From contig NZ_JASCTH010000046.1 in the NCBI RefSeq assembly GCF_030009775.1, forward strand, positions 1 to 57,384: 57,384 nt of DNA, read 5' to 3'. Position 1 is the first letter of the stretch. Each line of letters opens with the position of its first letter. Below the pieces are notes generated by a model. It did no database searches, was not told the DNA's origin, and saw nothing but the letters and a program-made list of their open reading frames with translations. Origin of the DNA: Actinoplanes sandaracinus (lineage in GTDB: Bacteria; Actinomycetota; Actinomycetes; Mycobacteriales; Micromonosporaceae). The translations under genes and the position numbers were made by a program. Positions 43,578 to 52,837 of the stretch are shown here, piece by piece.

Positions 43578-45071
43578 ATGGCCACCATCGAGCACTGGAT
43601 CGACGGCGCCGGCACCCGCGGCGTCTCCACCCGCCGCGCGCCGGTCTTCCAGCCGGCCACCGGACGCCGGCAGCACGACGTCCTGCTGGCGTCGCCGCAG
43701 GACGTCGACGCCGCGGTGCGAGCCGCCGCCGCGGCGTTCGCCCGATGGAGCCAGGCCTCGCTCAGCCAGCGCGCCACAGTCCTGTTCGCCTTCCGCGAGC
43801 TGGTCAACGCCTCCGCTCAGCAGCTCGCGGAGATCGTCTCGGACGAGCACGGCAAGGTGCTCTCCGACGCCGCCGGCGAGGTGCAGCGCGGGCTCGAGGT
43901 GATCGAGTTCGCGTGCGGGATCCCGCAGCTGCTCAAAGGCTCCTACTCGGACCAGGCGTCGGCCGGCGTCGACGTGTTCGGCTTCCGCGAGCCGCTCGGT
44001 GTGGTCGCCGGGATCACCCCGTTCAACTTCCCGGCCATGGTGCCGATGTGGATGCACCCGATCGCCATCGCCTGCGGCAACACGTTCGTGCTCAAGCCCA
44101 GCGAACGGGACCCGTCGTCGGCCGGGTTCGTCGCCCGGCTCTGGCAGGAGGCGGGCCTGCCCGACGGCGTCTTCAACGTCGTGCACGGCGACAAGGTCGC
44201 GGTCGACGCGATTCTCGATCACCCGGGCGTCGCCGCGGTGTCGTTCGTCGGTTCGACGCCGATCGCTCGCTACATCCACCAGCGGGCCACGGTCATGGGC
44301 AAGCGGGTGCAGGCCCTCGGCGGGGCCAAGAACCATGCCGTGGTCCTGCCCGACGCCGACCCCTCGTTCGTCGCCGAACACCTGGCGGCGTCCGCTTTCG
44401 GCTCCGCCGGCGAGCGGTGCATGGCGATCTCCGCGGCGGTCGTCGTCGGACCGTCCGACCGGCTCGTCGAGGCCGTCGCCGCCCGCGCCGGGCAGATCCG
44501 GGTCGGGCCGGGCCGCGATCCCGCCAGCGAGATGGGGCCGGTGATCACCGCGGCGGCCAAGGAACGGATCGAAAACCTGATCACCGCGGGGGAGCGGCAG
44601 GGCGCGACGGTCGCGGCCGACGGCCGGGGGCTCAAGATCCCGGGGTACGAGGACGGCTTCTTCGTGGGACCGACGGTGCTCGACCACGTGCGCCGGGAGA
44701 TGGACGTCTACACCGAGGAGATCTTCGGGCCGGTGCTCTCGATCGTGCGGGCCTCCGACGTGGATACCGCGATCGAACTGGTGAACGGCAATCCGTACGG
44801 CAACGGCGCCGCCGTCTTCACCGACAGCGGTGCGGCGGCCCGCCGGTTCCAGCGCGGCGTGCACGTCGGCATGATCGGCGTCAACGTGCCGATTCCGGTG
44901 CCGATGGCCTACTACTCGTTCGGTGGCTGGAAGGACTCGCTGTTCGGGCAGAGCCCGATCTACGGTCCCGACGGCGTCGCCTTCTACACCCGCGCCAAGG
45001 TCGTCACCCAGCGATGGCCGGCCGTCTCGTCGGACTCGGCGGCGTCCCTGCACTTCCCGACCGCCCGGTGA
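43578..45071 (+). CDS. iolA: methylmalonate-semialdehyde dehydrogenase (CoA-acylating)
   Basis: 497 residues with GGGAGGG before ATG 43578. Aldehyde dehydrogenase fold: GVVAGITPFNFPAMVPMWMH, the NAD-site FVGSTPIARYIH, glutamate-poor KNHAVVLPDAD and catalytic Cys in FGSAGERCMAISAAVVV, as in IolA/MmsA enzymes that make acetyl- or propionyl-CoA. Last gene of the operon, followed by a terminator. The kinase, dehydratase and dehydrogenase genes of the pathway are not in this window. Confidence 0.95.
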   Translation: MATIEHWIDGAGTRGVSTRRAPVFQPATGRRQHDVLLASPQDVDAAVRAAAAAFARWSQASLSQRATVLFAFRELVNASAQQLAEIVSDEHGKVLSDAAGEVQRGLEVIEFACGIPQLLKGSYSDQASAGVDVFGFREPLGVVAGITPFNFPAMVPMWMHPIAIACGNTFVLKPSERDPSSAGFVARLWQEAGLPDGVFNVVHGDKVAVDAILDHPGVAAVSFVGSTPIARYIHQRATVMGKRVQALGGAKNHAVVLPDADPSFVAEHLAASAFGSAGERCMAISAAVVVGPSDRLVEAVAARAGQIRVGPGRDPASEMGPVITAAAKERIENLITAGERQGATVAADGRGLKIPGYEDGFFVGPTVLDHVRREMDVYTEEIFGPVLSIVRASDVDTAIELVNGNPYGNGAAVFTDSGAAARRFQRGVHVGMIGVNVPIPVPMAYYSFGGWKDSLFGQSPIYGPDGVAFYTRAKVVTQRWPAVSSDSAASLHFPTAR

Positions 45072-45073
45072 CC

Positions 45074-45103
45074 GGCGGGCAGCACCTCGTCGTGCTGCCC
45101 GCC
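45074..45103. terminator. bidirectional terminator after iolA and the peroxidase gene
   Basis: Perfect 12-bp stem (45074-45085 GGCGGGCAGCAC with 45092-45103), 6-nt loop, between the stop codons of convergent genes. Confidence 0.8.
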
Positions 45104-45116
45104 GCCGGAGCTCTCT

Positions 45117-47096
45117 CTACTGGGGCAGCACCAGGACCTGGCCGGGGAAGATCCGGTCCGGGTCGGTGATGACGTCCCGGTTCAGATGGAGGATGTCCCG
45201 CCACCGGCTCTCGTCGCCGAGCTGCTCGCGGGCGATCCTCGACAGCGAGTCGCCGGCCTTGACCGTGTAGAGCTTCGGAATCGGCCCGGTCGGCTGGGCC
45301 GGCGGCAGGAAGAGCACCTGCCCGGGGAAGATCCGGCTGGGATTCTGGAGGGTGGCCCGGTTCAGGACGAAGATCTCCGGCCAGCGGGCCTCGTTGCCGA
45401 GCCGCTCGCGAGCGATCTTGGCGAGGCTGTCACCGCGCCGCACCGTGTACGTGCGCGGCGCCTGACCTCCGGGCAGCACCTTCGCCAGGCGCAGCAGGTC
45501 GGCCAGTTCGAACTCGCCGTGCCTCTCGGCCGGAAGGGAAGGCTGCCACCCCGGCTGCTTGAGGATCGAGTCCTCGCTGCGGCGGACCAGCCCGACCAGC
45601 ACCTCGGCGACGATGGTGCTGCCGACCGGTCCCAGGTGAGCGCCGTCGTGCAGAGCCTCGGCCTCCGCCAGGACGTAGTACCAGAGCGGGGTGCGGGTCA
45701 GGAACCCGCTCTCGTCCAGGACGGCACGCTGGGCGTCGGACCCGGCCGCCTGGCGGATCTGGTCCTTGCTGAGCGTCTGCACGCCGAGCAGGTCGGCGAC
45801 CGCCTGGCCGGTGGGCAGCCGCAGGCGGTAGCCACGCAGCAGGTTGCGCACCGCCAGCCGGCCGGCGTCGGCGGGCGCCAGTGGTGTGCCCTTCTCGTCC
45901 TTGAGCCGGAACAGCGCCCCGCCGTCGAGCGCGGCGAGGTTCGTGTCGATCTTGCGGGTCCGCATGACACCGTCACCCGAGCCGACGATGTTCTCCCACT
46001 CGATGATCCAGTTCTCGGGCAGGGACTCGGCCGGTCCCAGGCCGATGTCCTCGCCGAGCTGGCCGCTCAGCGCCGTGAACACGAAGAGCAGGTCCAGGCT
46101 CCCGGGCGGATCGCTGTCGATCCGGAAGTTCGAGTTGAAGTTGTAGAGGCTGCGCACCATCGAGTGCCCGAACCGGTAGGCGGCGACGGCGAATTCGATC
46201 GGCATGAAGAACGGCTCGGCGTACGGGTTGAACCACTTGTTGCCGTTCACGACGATGTCGTCCACGATCGCCGGGTCCGCGACCCGTTTGAGGAAGTCGT
46301 GCACCACGATGTGCTGGTAGTGCTGGCGCAGGACGCGCCGCGCCTCACGGAACGGCAGGCCCTGGTCGATCAGCGCGTTGTGCGCCTTCAGGAACGCCAC
46401 GTGCAACTGCGAGATGATGGTGTTCTCGTCGTTGCGGGGGTCGCCGATCAGGGCCGCCCGGTCCAGCCGGGGGTCGATGTTGCGCCCCTCGCGGGGCAGG
46501 TCGTTGTCGTCGCCCTTGCCCCGCGGCCGGGCCAGCGGCGGCCCGTTCGGGTTCGGCGGGTTCAGCAGTCTGAGCTCGTGGACCTTGCCGATCAGCATCC
46601 GGTCCTGGTTGTCCGGGTCGCGCGGCGCCGGCGGCCCGTAGAGGCTGTCCAGGTCCAGGGTGGCGGAGCGCTGATTGCGCAGCACCTTGCGGATCTGTTC
46701 CAGCGGGAGCGGAGTCATGCCCGCGTCGAGGAGCACCGTCATGTCGCCGGAGCCGAGACCCTGCTCCCTGTTGTCGATCTCCAAGGTGATGTCGTGGTCG
46801 ATGAACTGGCCGAGATAGGTGTAGGCGGCCGGGATCGGGCTGTCGTCCCCGCGGTTCTCGCTGTCGATCATCGCCTGGCCGAGCCGCTTCAGCTTCGCCG
46901 GCGTGTCCGGTAACCGTGGCAGCAGGTTCGCCTCGTCGTCCTGCAATGTTGGGAAGAGCAGATCGAAGGGATGCGTGGGCGCCGGTGGGGCCAGGGCGAA
47001 CGCCAGCGGGGAGCGTGCGGCGAACTCGGCCAGCTCCTTCTTCGCCTTATCGAGGTCTTCGTCGGAGATGGATCGGCCGTGTCCGAGACGAGGCAT
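45117..47096 (-). CDS. animal-type haem peroxidase fused to two LysM domains
   Basis: 659 residues; AAGGA lies 9 bp before ATG 47096. The catalytic part (residues 1 to about 535) has the distal His101 in YLGQFIDHDITLE, the Arg-containing IGDPRNDENTIISQLHVAF helix, and the proximal His311 in AAYRFGHSMVRSLYNF: the ligand set of the animal peroxidase superfamily. Two LysM modules follow (YTVRRGDSLAKIARERLG near 545 and YTVKAGDSLSRIAREQLG near 610), each closing with IFPGQVL(F/V)LP. LysM binds peptidoglycan or chitin outside the cell, yet there is no Sec or Tat leader. The export route is unclear. Confidence 0.93.
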   Translation of the reverse strand: MPRLGHGRSISDEDLDKAKKELAEFAARSPLAFALAPPAPTHPFDLLFPTLQDDEANLLPRLPDTPAKLKRLGQAMIDSENRGDDSPIPAAYTYLGQFIDHDITLEIDNREQGLGSGDMTVLLDAGMTPLPLEQIRKVLRNQRSATLDLDSLYGPPAPRDPDNQDRMLIGKVHELRLLNPPNPNGPPLARPRGKGDDNDLPREGRNIDPRLDRAALIGDPRNDENTIISQLHVAFLKAHNALIDQGLPFREARRVLRQHYQHIVVHDFLKRVADPAIVDDIVVNGNKWFNPYAEPFFMPIEFAVAAYRFGHSMVRSLYNFNSNFRIDSDPPGSLDLLFVFTALSGQLGEDIGLGPAESLPENWIIEWENIVGSGDGVMRTRKIDTNLAALDGGALFRLKDEKGTPLAPADAGRLAVRNLLRGYRLRLPTGQAVADLLGVQTLSKDQIRQAAGSDAQRAVLDESGFLTRTPLWYYVLAEAEALHDGAHLGPVGSTIVAEVLVGLVRRSEDSILKQPGWQPSLPAERHGEFELADLLRLAKVLPGGQAPRTYTVRRGDSLAKIARERLGNEARWPEIFVLNRATLQNPSRIFPGQVLFLPPAQPTGPIPKLYTVKAGDSLSRIAREQLGDESRWRDILHLNRDVITDPDRIFPGQVLVLPQ

Positions 47097-47369
47097 GGTG
47101 AATTCCTTCGCAACTGTGGTGGCGAGACGGCGGGTCCGCTCCGCGTTGCAGGCTCGATCCGCCGTTGAATCGGTCGGTATCTCTAAGCGGCCACCCTAGG
47201 CAGCGGCCGTCCACAGTGAAGACAAGTTGGTGACACCGGCCGACGCTGTTGTTGGCAAATGGTGCCAAGGGCGGGTGACGAAGACGATCCCTCAAGAGAG
47301 GGGCCTCTCGTACGGATCCGAGCTCCTGATCCGTCACCCCCCGGTGACCGCGACCGCGGCCGACGGACG

Positions 47370-47906
47370 ATGGTGGACAATCGGCCGGTGTTAATCAGAA
47401 CAGCGCGGCCGAGCGATCTGGCCCGGCTTCAGGAGATCGAGCGTGTGGCCGGCCGAGCGTTCCGGGACATCGGGATGCCGGAGGTGGCCGACGACGAGCC
47501 GCTGTCGATCGAGGTCCTCGCCGGCTATGCCGAGGCGGGCCGGGCCTGGGTCGCGGTGGCCGGGGACGTGGTGGCCGCCTATCTGATCGTGGACCTAGTC
47601 GATGGGAACGTCCACATCGAGCAGGTCTCCGTCGATCCACGGTATGGGCATCGGGGGATCGGGCGGTCACTCATCGAGCATGCGGCCGCCTTCGCGATGG
47701 AGATCGGGGCGGCGGCGCTGACCCTCACCACCTTCGCCGAGGTCCCGTGGAACGCGCCGTACTACCGGCGGTGCGGTTTCGTCGTTCTCGACGAGAACGC
47801 GATCACGCCGGAGCTGCGGGCTCTGCGGGAGCACGAGGGCGCCGCCGGCCTGGACCGGTGGCCGCGCGTGTGCATGCGGCGGCCCTTAACGAGTGAAATT
47901 GCCTGA
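47370..47906 (+). CDS. GNAT family N-acetyltransferase
   Basis: 178 residues from ATG 47370 (a GTG one codon on is also possible). The acetyl-CoA motif A is VSVDPRYGHRGIGRSLIEHA (R-x-x-G-x-G). The start VLIRTARPSDLARLQEIERV and C-terminal WNAPYYRRCGFVVLDENAI are standard for the family. The substrate, small molecule or protein, cannot be told. Confidence 0.92.
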   Translation: MVDNRPVLIRTARPSDLARLQEIERVAGRAFRDIGMPEVADDEPLSIEVLAGYAEAGRAWVAVAGDVVAAYLIVDLVDGNVHIEQVSVDPRYGHRGIGRSLIEHAAAFAMEIGAAALTLTTFAEVPWNAPYYRRCGFVVLDENAITPELRALREHEGAAGLDRWPRVCMRRPLTSEIA

Positions 47907-48024
47907 TTCGCCGCTTATTAGCGGTTGATGGGGTGAGGGCGCCGTCAGGATGAGTCCGATCATCCGGACGCCGACAGGCCGTCCGGACGTCGACAAGGCA
48001 TCCGGACGGCAACAGGAGAAGGCG

Positions 48025-48780
48025 ATGAGATCACAGGCCTTTCGTGTCCTCAGTGGCATCACCACCGCAGTCGCTCTGATCGCGTTGCCGGCCTCGGCCG
48101 GCGCTGAGGGTGCTCTCACGCCGACAGCTCCGGCCACGGCCACGGCGTCCCCGGCCGCGGTGCGTGTTCCGGCGACCCGCGCGCTGCCCGTGGCGGCCAC
48201 CGTCCTGCCGTTCCGGCTGAGCGTCCCCGGAGCGACCGCCGTCGGCTCCTACCGGCTGGCGACGGCCCAGCCGGCACAGGGCAAGCCCGCGCCGGCGAAC
48301 CCAGCCCCGGCGAAGTCTGTCCCGGCCAAGGTCGCCCCGGCCAAGTCCGTGCCGGGACCCGCCCCGTCGGCCAAGCCCGTGCCGGGCACGACCAAACCGG
48401 GACTCGCCACGTCGGGAGTCGGGCAGCCGGCGCAGGCCCAGCCCGGCAAGTCGCCCGCCGGCATCGGACCGGTCCGGGAGAACCGGACCGCGAAAGGCCG
48501 CCTGCTGAAGCCCGCGGCGCAGCTCTCCCTCACCCTCGAAGTCACCGAACGCACCCGCTGCGGGGTTCTGCAACTGACCACCAACGGTCCCGCCGACGGC
48601 ATCGAGTGGTACACGATCGGCACCCTGTGCAAATCCGGCACGGCGACCTTCCGCGTCGAGGCGACCCGTCTGCCGTGGAGTGCCGGCGCCCTTCCCTCGC
48701 TACGGCTGTGCAACGGCCTGCGGCCCGCCCTGGCCGAAGGCGACGACTGCGACACGTTCACCCCGCCGGCCGGGGCCTGA
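48025..48780 (+). CDS. secreted protein with Pro/Ala/Lys linker and small Cys domain
   Basis: 251 residues; AGGAGAAGG lies before ATG 48025. Signal peptide (VLSGITTAVALIALPASAGA), then a linker of PAPAK/SVPAK/VAPAK near-repeats (about residues 90-150), and a ~85-residue C-terminal domain with four cysteines (TRCGVL, TLCKSG, RLCNGL, DDCDTF) likely forming two disulfides. The linker suits spanning the cell wall. No family recognised. Confidence 0.75.
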   Translation: MRSQAFRVLSGITTAVALIALPASAGAEGALTPTAPATATASPAAVRVPATRALPVAATVLPFRLSVPGATAVGSYRLATAQPAQGKPAPANPAPAKSVPAKVAPAKSVPGPAPSAKPVPGTTKPGLATSGVGQPAQAQPGKSPAGIGPVRENRTAKGRLLKPAAQLSLTLEVTERTRCGVLQLTTNGPADGIEWYTIGTLCKSGTATFRVEATRLPWSAGALPSLRLCNGLRPALAEGDDCDTFTPPAGA

Positions 48781-48796
48781 CCAGCGGATCCACTGC

Positions 48797-48816
48797 CGGC
48801 CCGGTCCTGCGGGCCG
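48797..48816. terminator. hairpin between convergent genes
   Basis: 7-bp stem CGGCCCG/CGGGCCG with 6-nt loop between the stops at 48780 and 48823. Confidence 0.5.
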
Positions 48817-48822
48817 CCCTCC

Positions 48823-49527
48823 TCAGAGCAGTCTGGTGACACCTTCGGTGGCGATCCGGTCATCGAGGCGGGCCTGGTCCAGGTTCGCGCAGAGCACGAT
48901 CGAGGCCCCCGCGGTGAGCGGCGCCAACAGCCAGATCAACGGCTCCTCGCAGGCGGTGGTGTCGACCAGGATCCGCTCCCCGGGTTCGATCCCACGCGCC
49001 GCGGCGACATCGGCCGCCGCTGCGCCGTACTCGCCGAAGGTGGTGCCGTCGACCGTCGCCGCCGAGCCCACCTTGACCCCGTCCGGCGGCGGAGGTGCGC
49101 CCAGATGGGCGCGGGCCGCGGGCGGAAAATCCCGATAGCCCCGTGGTACGTCCGGAGTCGGCCCGCCACCCGGCGCCAAACCCAGGACGAACTGATGCGG
49201 AGCCGGCGGTACGTCTTCGAGCCAACTGCCGACCCGCCGCCGCTCCACGAACGTCACATCCAGAGCGGGGCCGGTCTCTGGTGACAGGCCCGCGGCGCCC
49301 CAGCCCCGGAACGACACCGCTATCCCCGCCGCCCAGGCTCCGAGCAGCACCGCCGCCGTCTGCCAGTGTGGCGGCAGCAGCACGCCCGCGCGGCTCCCGT
49401 GCCGCAGCCCACACTCGCGGGTGAGCAGGTCGGCGGTCGCCGCCACCCAGTGACCGAACTCCGCGGCGGTGAGACCCGTCCGCTCCCCGGTGGCGTCGTC
49501 GTAGAAGGTGATCAATTGATCGCTCAT
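48823..49527 (-). CDS. TIGR03089 family protein (AMP-binding-like)
   Basis: 234 residues. It resembles the N-terminal part of acyl-CoA synthetases (ITFYDDATGERTGLTAAEFG, SRAGVLLPPHWQTAAVLLGAW) and ends with LIWLLAPLTAGASIVLCANL, but has no adenylation signature. This short, actinobacteria-restricted layout is TIGR03089. Function unknown. Confidence 0.85.
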   Translation of the reverse strand: MSDQLITFYDDATGERTGLTAAEFGHWVAATADLLTRECGLRHGSRAGVLLPPHWQTAAVLLGAWAAGIAVSFRGWGAAGLSPETGPALDVTFVERRRVGSWLEDVPPAPHQFVLGLAPGGGPTPDVPRGYRDFPPAARAHLGAPPPPDGVKVGSAATVDGTTFGEYGAAAADVAAARGIEPGERILVDTTACEEPLIWLLAPLTAGASIVLCANLDQARLDDRIATEGVTRLL

Positions 49528-49658
49528 CGCGCTCCCTACCCTAGCGACGCTCGCACCGCCGGAAAATCACTCTTCCGGTGTGTTGCCACTGCCCACTCCT
49601 CCTCCGGCAGGCGCCGTCCCGCGGTGTGCCCGATTCGGGCGGTGCGGCGCGGGCTCGG

Positions 49659-49766
49659 GGCATGCGGGCGTTCGTCGGGATGCACACGCTCGGTGGCATG
49701 CGGGCGTTCGTCGGCATCCGGGCGTTCGTCGGCATGCGCACGCTCGTCGGCATGCGGGCGGGAGGG
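49659..49766. repeat. 18-bp tandem repeat, six units
   Basis: Units at 49659, 49677, 49695, 49713, 49731 and 49749; the consensus GGCATGCGGGCGTTCGTC is exact in units 1 and 3, the others differ at a few positions. It lies upstream of the TIGR03089 start. Both strands stay open, but no gene is supported there. Confidence 0.93.
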
Positions 49767-49829
49767 GGCCGGTGGTGTCGCGGTCTGATGCCTCGGAAGG
49801 GTTCCGGTGTGGGGACCGTCGCCGAGCCG

Positions 49830-50111
49830 TCAGGCCGCCCGGATGTGGCTGAGTTCGCGAGCCTCCGCCGCGTACCTCGCCAGGAGGTGAACCGTGCGCG
49901 GCCCGGCTTCGCCGTCAGCCGCCAGGCCGGCGCGAGTCTGGAAGTAGCGGACCGTCTCGGTCAGTTCCGCGCCGTCGGGCCCGACCCTGACCCCGAGATC
50001 CGCGAACAGCTCCCGCAACGCCTCCGGGGCCGCCGGCGGAACCGGCTCCGACCAGCCGATCAATCCACCGACAGCGTTGCCGACCAGGTTGAGCATCCCT
50101 CGTGCGGACAT
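49830..50111 (-). CDS. small peptidoglycan-binding-like domain protein
   Basis: 93 residues from ATG 50111 with GGAGGT 4 bp upstream. After an N-terminal helix (MLNLVGNAVGGLIGWSE) there is a PG_binding_1-like unit: LRELFADLGVRVGPDGAELT, VRYFQTRAGLAADGEAGPRT (the typical FQxxxGLxxDGxxGxxT block). No signal peptide, so the domain may have a non-wall role. Upstream start candidates lack a ribosome site. Confidence 0.75.
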   Translation of the reverse strand: MSARGMLNLVGNAVGGLIGWSEPVPPAAPEALRELFADLGVRVGPDGAELTETVRYFQTRAGLAADGEAGPRTVHLLARYAAEARELSHIRAA

Positions 50112-50861
50112 CGTGACCTCCCGATCTGTTGTGGTGAACCCAGCATCTCGGCGGGAACTGTGCCGAACATCTGCCCACCGTCTCCAATCCCTGTGCGCCA
50201 CTGCGACTTTCGGCCGACCCGCCGGGACGCGCTCACCGGCGGCCGGTCACGGCGCGCCGGCAGCGGCTCGGGCGGACCGCGGCCGGCGGACCGTTGGCCC
50301 AGCCCGGGCGGCTCGCTCGGGGCCGTCGCTCGGGCCATCGCCGGCGGGCTCACGCCCGTGCCGCCCGATCCGCCTGTGCTGCCCGACCGTCGGCGACGGG
50401 TCATTCGACGACCGGTCCCTCGACGATCAGTCCCTTGATGCCGGGTTCGCGCCGCCCATGAGCGTCGGCTGATCGCAGTGGTCTACCGCGCTGATAACGC
50501 ACGGAGGCACCCCGAGGACACCCCATCCGCCATCAATCCTTCCTCCAGCCCTGACGTATCTCCGCGATCCGGGTGGTCAGCGGGGGTGTGCGATCGGTCC
50601 GAGGATCGCGCGGGCAGTCAGCGAATTGCGCGGGGAGTACCGCTGAGGCGGCCCCATGATCGACGGTCGCACCCGGGCGGCTGGAGGAGCGTGCCGGGTG
50701 AATGACAGGAGGGCGTGCGGCGGGCCGCCACCCGGTCCAGCCGGGGCTACGCCGGTCGGCGGGCGCGCAGACTTGTGCCGGTCGGCGGCGCGCGGAGCTT
50801 GTCGATCCGTGACGCCGCCCGGCCGGCTCGGTGCCGCGTCCGCGTGCGGCCCGAACCTGTC
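50112..50861. other. 750-bp stretch without a supported gene
   Basis: Open frames on both strands are short, lack ribosome sites and match no family I know. I see no strong repeat or hairpin. Confidence 0.4.
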
Positions 50862-51032
50862 CTATCGCGCGTGGATCTCACCCACCAGCGGTGTCACGTC
50901 GGTGATGCCGGTGGTCCACTCGTCGACGTAGAGCACCGCCGCCTCGCCCGACCTGCAGCGATCGGTAGGGCAACTCCTGCAGGCGCAGATCGCGTTCCGG
51001 ATCTCACTGGACCCGGGGTGGGCGCGGCCCAC
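50862..51032 (-). CDS. possible 56-residue cysteine-motif protein or gene fragment
   Basis: From a GTG at 51032 (GAAGG 5 bp upstream) to TAG at 50862-50864. The product has C-A-C-R-S-C-x4-C near the middle and ends VLYVDEWTTGITDVTPLVGE-IHAR. The well-formed C-terminus and the clustered cysteines look more like real protein than chance frame. It may be a small metal-binding protein or the tail of a decayed gene; the frame is open upstream to about 51107. Confidence 0.35.
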   Translation of the reverse strand: MGRAHPGSSEIRNAICACRSCPTDRCRSGEAAVLYVDEWTTGITDVTPLVGEIHAR

Positions 51033-51345
51033 GGCGCCTTCAACCCGAGGCGGCCGATACCCTCCGCCATCAGCATTTCTGAGGTTCTGCTCCGCTGTGG
51101 GCTGTCACCCTGAAATCTCATTCCGCGGTGCGCCGCCAAGGTGGCGCTTGTCCTGTTGAGCGCTGTCACGCAGGAGGTTGTTCTGCGGGGTGCTGAGGCT
51201 TGTTCCGCAGAGGGCTGGCGTCCTGGGGCTTGCTCCGCGGGGGCGATCACCCTCGGCTCTTCTCGTTGGTGGCACGAGGCCTCGTTCGTGACACAAGGCC
51301 GGGCCGCGGGCCTGCCGGGACGGTCCGCGGCGTGGCCAGGTCGCG
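51033..51345. other. 313-bp interval with loose GT-rich near-repeats
   Basis: Contains diverged copies of TTGTTCYGC/GGGCTTGCTCCGCGG-like segments (51178-51245) but no gene I can support. Confidence 0.4.
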
Positions 51346-51879
51346 TCACCTTTGGCAGATGGTGGACCGGGCCAGGGCGACCAGTCGGCGGGCGTCGTCG
51401 GCCGCAAGACCGTAGCCGGTCAGTTCAATGGCCGCCGCGCCGCGGCCCCGGCCCGCGGCGAGCGAGGCGCACGCCTGGCCGCCCAACTCGGTGATCTCCT
51501 CGTTGCGGCGGTCCACCGCCACCTCGGGCAGTTGCCCGTGCACCACCTGCAGGAACCGGGCCGCCATCGCCGCCGCGTCCGGCGGCGCAGTCCGCATGGA
51601 CAGCGGGTCCGGCCTCGACGGTGGGCCGACATCGCCGTCCGATGCCGCACCGGCCGTCCCGGCCGTGAGCGCGCCGCTGCTGTCGCCGACCGGCGCGGAT
51701 GCCGCATCGGCCAGCGCCGTAGCGGTGATGCCATCAGCCGCCGCCGCGGACGCCGGGGGATCTCTCCACTCCGGCGCAGGCGGCCGGCTCGCACAACCCG
51801 CCGCGACCAGCAGCGCCGCCACCGCCAGTCCGGCCTTGCCCACCGAACCACGCGCGGAGCGTCGGTCCGCGTTGTTCAT
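51346..51879 (-). CDS. lipoprotein (DUF732-like C-terminus)
   Basis: 177 residues from ATG 51879 with GGGGAG upstream. Lipobox LLVAAGC with Cys29 after a basic start. An Ala/Ser/Asp-rich linker leads to a ~75-residue helical domain (AAMAARFLQVVHGQLPEVAV ... DDARRLVALARSTICQR) with two cysteines (GQACASL, TICQR) that resembles DUF732. The open frame upstream contains duplicated copies of the start region (see repeat). Confidence 0.7.
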   Translation of the reverse strand: MNNADRRSARGSVGKAGLAVAALLVAAGCASRPPAPEWRDPPASAAAADGITATALADAASAPVGDSSGALTAGTAGAASDGDVGPPSRPDPLSMRTAPPDAAAMAARFLQVVHGQLPEVAVDRRNEEITELGGQACASLAAGRGRGAAAIELTGYGLAADDARRLVALARSTICQR

Positions 51880-52020
51880 GAGGTCTCCCCGAACCTGTCG
51901 GGCAGCGGTGTCCAGCACCACGCGGGCGGCTTGTGCCGGGTTGTTCGCCGTGTCGTGCGCACGTTCTCGGTCCACGCTGCTCATCGAACCTCCCGGGAGT
52001 CGGCGGGCGGCCGTGTCCAT
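51853..52020 (-). repeat. 63-bp direct repeat around the lipoprotein start
   Basis: Two copies, 51853-51915 and 51958-52020 (offset 105 bp, in frame), code for (L/M)DTAARxxxGxxMxxxDRxxA. The lipoprotein ATG (51879) lies in the first copy and its counterpart ATG (51984) in the second. A third partial copy (MNKAKRRHRRGA) starts at 52056. Confidence 0.7.
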
Positions 52021-52837
52021 TGCCCCGCGCCTGTGCCGTCGCTTGGCCTTGTTCATCGATTCGTGCACGTGTCGGCCGACGCTGGTCACTGCGCATCTGC
52101 GGATCGTTCGGCGACTTCGTCTGTCGCGCCCTGCAGAGGCCGGCCAACCGACGTGATCACCGTGTTTCCCACAGCTTGGCGGGTCGCCCCGCCCGCAGCG
52201 CCACCGTCGGCTCGCTGATCGTCGGGCCGAACGGCCGCCGTTCCACGGTGGGTCGCGGTCGGCCGATTTCCGCGTCGAACCTGGCAACAGTCCGCGACGC
52301 CGGACAGGTGATCGTCCGGGTTACCCCATGCGGCACTGTCGGGGAAAACGGGCGGTCGGTCGCGCCGGGAGGCGGGTCGGTCTCTGCCGGGCGGGCGGTG
52401 GTGTGTCGGGCTGTGTCGAGCGCACGGTCGGTGGCTGTGCGGTGGGCGGTTGTCAGTGGGGCTGCAGCGGGCGCAGGGGCGATCGCCGTGGGGCGGGCGG
52501 TGGTGTGTGCGGCGGCTACGAGAATGTTGTCGGTCACCGTTGGGGCGGTTACGGGAATGGTGTCGGTCACCGTCGGGGCCGCCGTGCGTTCGGGCGTCGT
52601 CCTGAGGGTCAGGGGTGTAACGCCGGCGGGGTGCGCGCGGGGGAAGTGCGGAGCGGGGAGTGGTGTTGCGGGGGTGTCCAGGGACAGGCGGGGGAGGAGC
52701 ACCCGGCCGACCCTAGACGCCGCCGGCGGGTGCGTCTGTTGCCGCGCCGATGCCACCCGGACGGGTGACCGGCGCGCACAGCGAAGTCACAGACGGCTCA
52801 CCGCTGCGAAACATGAAACGCGCGCAACCTCGATGAC
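52021..52837. other. 817-bp stretch with a low-complexity open frame
   Basis: Minus-strand frame 52157-52756 (GTG start, no ribosome site) would give a 199-residue Thr/Pro/Ala-rich protein with an APTVTD(T/N)I repeat. The composition and absence of a start signal make it doubtful. The promoter of the protease gene at 52838 must lie at the right end. Confidence 0.4.

Noticed and set aside
51346..52287. 313-codon extension of the lipoprotein frame
   Set aside because: The lipobox requires the start at 51879; the upstream part is Arg-rich, repeated and would hide the export signal.
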